Source: Bin5 sp022821545 | GTDB taxonomy: Bacteria; Chloroflexota; Anaerolineae; Caldilineales; Caldilineaceae | NCBI GenBank assembly: GCA_963664085.2 | Contig: CAXXLO010000002.1 | Coordinates: forward strand, 2,418,001-2,482,000 | Direction of reading: 5' to 3' | DNA: 64,000 nt | Shown: one piece after another, positions 63,302 to 64,000 of the stretch | How the letters are laid out: each line of letters begins with the position of its first letter | How positions within the stretch are numbered: the stretch's first letter is position 1 | Translations under genes and position numbers: made by a program | The notes under the pieces: generated by a model | The model's database searches: none | What the model saw: only the letters and a program-made list of their open reading frames with translations | What the model was told of the DNA's origin: nothing

Positions 63302-63376
63302 CCCGCGATTGACAGTTGGAATGGAAAAGCGATTCAGAGAGGATGGGAGCCTTCGGCCCGCTCCCACATTCTGGCC

Positions 63377-63985
63377 CTACGACCGGTACAGTCCCTGCTC
63401 AACTATGTAGCGTTCGACCGCGCCGGGGACCTGGTAGCGAATCGGCTGCCCCGACTGTACGCGCTTCCGTAAACTGCTGCTTGAAATCTCCAGTTCCGGC
63501 ATTTCCAATACGATAACCCGTTCGCGCACGCCGGGCAGCTCCGCTTCAAGGCCCCCCCAGTCGATCTCTACGTCGTGGCGGCGCAGGGCAACCAGCCGGC
63601 AGTTGCGCACCAGCCATTCCGGCTCATGCCAGGTCGGCAGATCCCGCAGACTGTCCAACCCCATCAGAAAGTAGAGTTGCCCCGCCCCCCCGACCTCCCT
63701 CTGGAAAAGCCGCATCAAATCCGACGTGTAGTGCGGACCGGGGCGCTCGGCGTCAATGAGACTTACGCGCATTGCAGTTTCGTCGGCGACTGCCAGGCGG
63801 CACATTGCCAGCCGGTGCTGCAAGGGGGATAATGGGCTGTCCGGCTTATGGGGCGGGTCCCCGGCCGGCGCCAGCACGATCCGGTCCAGCTCCAGCTGGT
63901 GCCGGGCCTCCCCCGCAAGCACCAGGTGCCCAATGTGAATCGGATCGAATGTGCCTCCGAATACGCCGATTCGTTTGCCTCTCAT
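63377..63985 (-). CDS. nadD: nicotinate-nucleotide adenylyltransferase
   Basis: Forms deamido-NAD from nicotinate mononucleotide and ATP. 202 residues with the nucleotidyltransferase start IGVFGGTFDPIHIGHL (HxGH). PPHK follows, then FLMGLDSLRDLPTWHEPEWL and the C-terminal ISSSSLRKRVQSGQP (ISxTxxR-type). Convergent with the S41 peptidase gene, 75 bases apart. Confidence 0.95.
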   Translation of the reverse strand: MRGKRIGVFGGTFDPIHIGHLVLAGEARHQLELDRIVLAPAGDPPHKPDSPLSPLQHRLAMCRLAVADETAMRVSLIDAERPGPHYTSDLMRLFQREVGGAGQLYFLMGLDSLRDLPTWHEPEWLVRNCRLVALRRHDVEIDWGGLEAELPGVRERVIVLEMPELEISSSSLRKRVQSGQPIRYQVPGAVERYIVEQGLYRS

Positions 63986-64000
63986 TCCCTCTCCGGAACC

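Overview
The window looks like a chromosomal piece of a Chloroflexota bacterium, probably Anaerolineae/Caldilineales-like. This is inferred from the gene repertoire: a transaldolase/glucose-6-phosphate isomerase fusion, polyphosphate glucokinase, LplB/LplC-type and MalF/MalG-type sugar ABC permeases without their own ATPase, several Gfo/Idh/MocA oxidoreductases, Thr-Pro-rich fibronectin type III proteins, and Tat lipoprotein solute-binding proteins. The backbone is GC-rich. Three visibly AT-richer patches (about 8.1-8.9, 12.8-19.8 and 40.8-41.9 kb) look acquired. No tRNA, rRNA or CRISPR array was recognised.

Layout. 0-5.5 kb: metallophosphoesterase, NAD kinase, a J-domain-like membrane protein, a secreted propeller and a LysM lipoprotein behind a hairpin-rich leader. 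5.5-8.9 kb: a repeat-built fibronectin III surface gene broken twice at C-tracts, then a small scrambled AT-rich patch with IS-end relics. 8.9-12.5 kb: rpiA and a tal-pgi fusion gene split at a T7 run, a pentose-phosphate/glycolysis locus. 12.8-19.8 kb: a defence-like island holding an AAA ATPase gene cleanly interrupted by an 825-bp IS5-family element, its likely PD-(D/E)xK nuclease partner, and a giant 1286-residue protein with a restriction-endonuclease-like N-terminus. An IS3-like relic lies just beyond it. 20-27.4 kb: lipoprotein, polyphosphate glucokinase, oxidoreductase, nucleoside-phosphorylase-like gene, ruvB, a DksA-type zinc-finger protein and upp.

27.4-36.9 kb is a divergent carbohydrate locus. 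The leftward operon carries a solute-binding protein (frameshifted), two permeases and an alpha-L-fucosidase. The rightward operon carries two sugar dehydrogenase-like oxidoreductases, an SMP-30 lactonase and an M20 hydrolase. 37.2-40.6 kb holds yggS-proC-yggT, a repeat lipoprotein and a zincin. 40.7-43.1 kb is mobile debris around a quinone-oxidoreductase-like gene and a truncated AlbA/Schlafen-type regulator. 43.3-47 kb is an LplC-binding protein-LplB transporter. 47.1-51.1 kb has a helix-turn-helix/zinc-finger gene pair, a C-rich tract and a complete IS66-type element with 8-bp target duplications and a nonsense-broken transposase. 51.2-53.7 kb holds amt and a DUF72 gene.

53.7-60.5 kb is an iron locus: an EfeO-like lipoprotein (frameshifted), an FTR1/EfeU permease with a large extracytoplasmic region, and ferritin. 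Matching GTTAACCT-type operator candidates lie in front of it. The window ends with a lipoprotein behind a long regulated leader, an S41 protease lacking the usual catalytic lysine, and nadD.

Several otherwise well-conserved genes are broken by 1-2 base indels, mostly in homopolymers (tal-pgi, fibronectin protein, solute-binding protein, EfeO). Uncorrected long-read error is a serious alternative to real decay or recoding for all of them.
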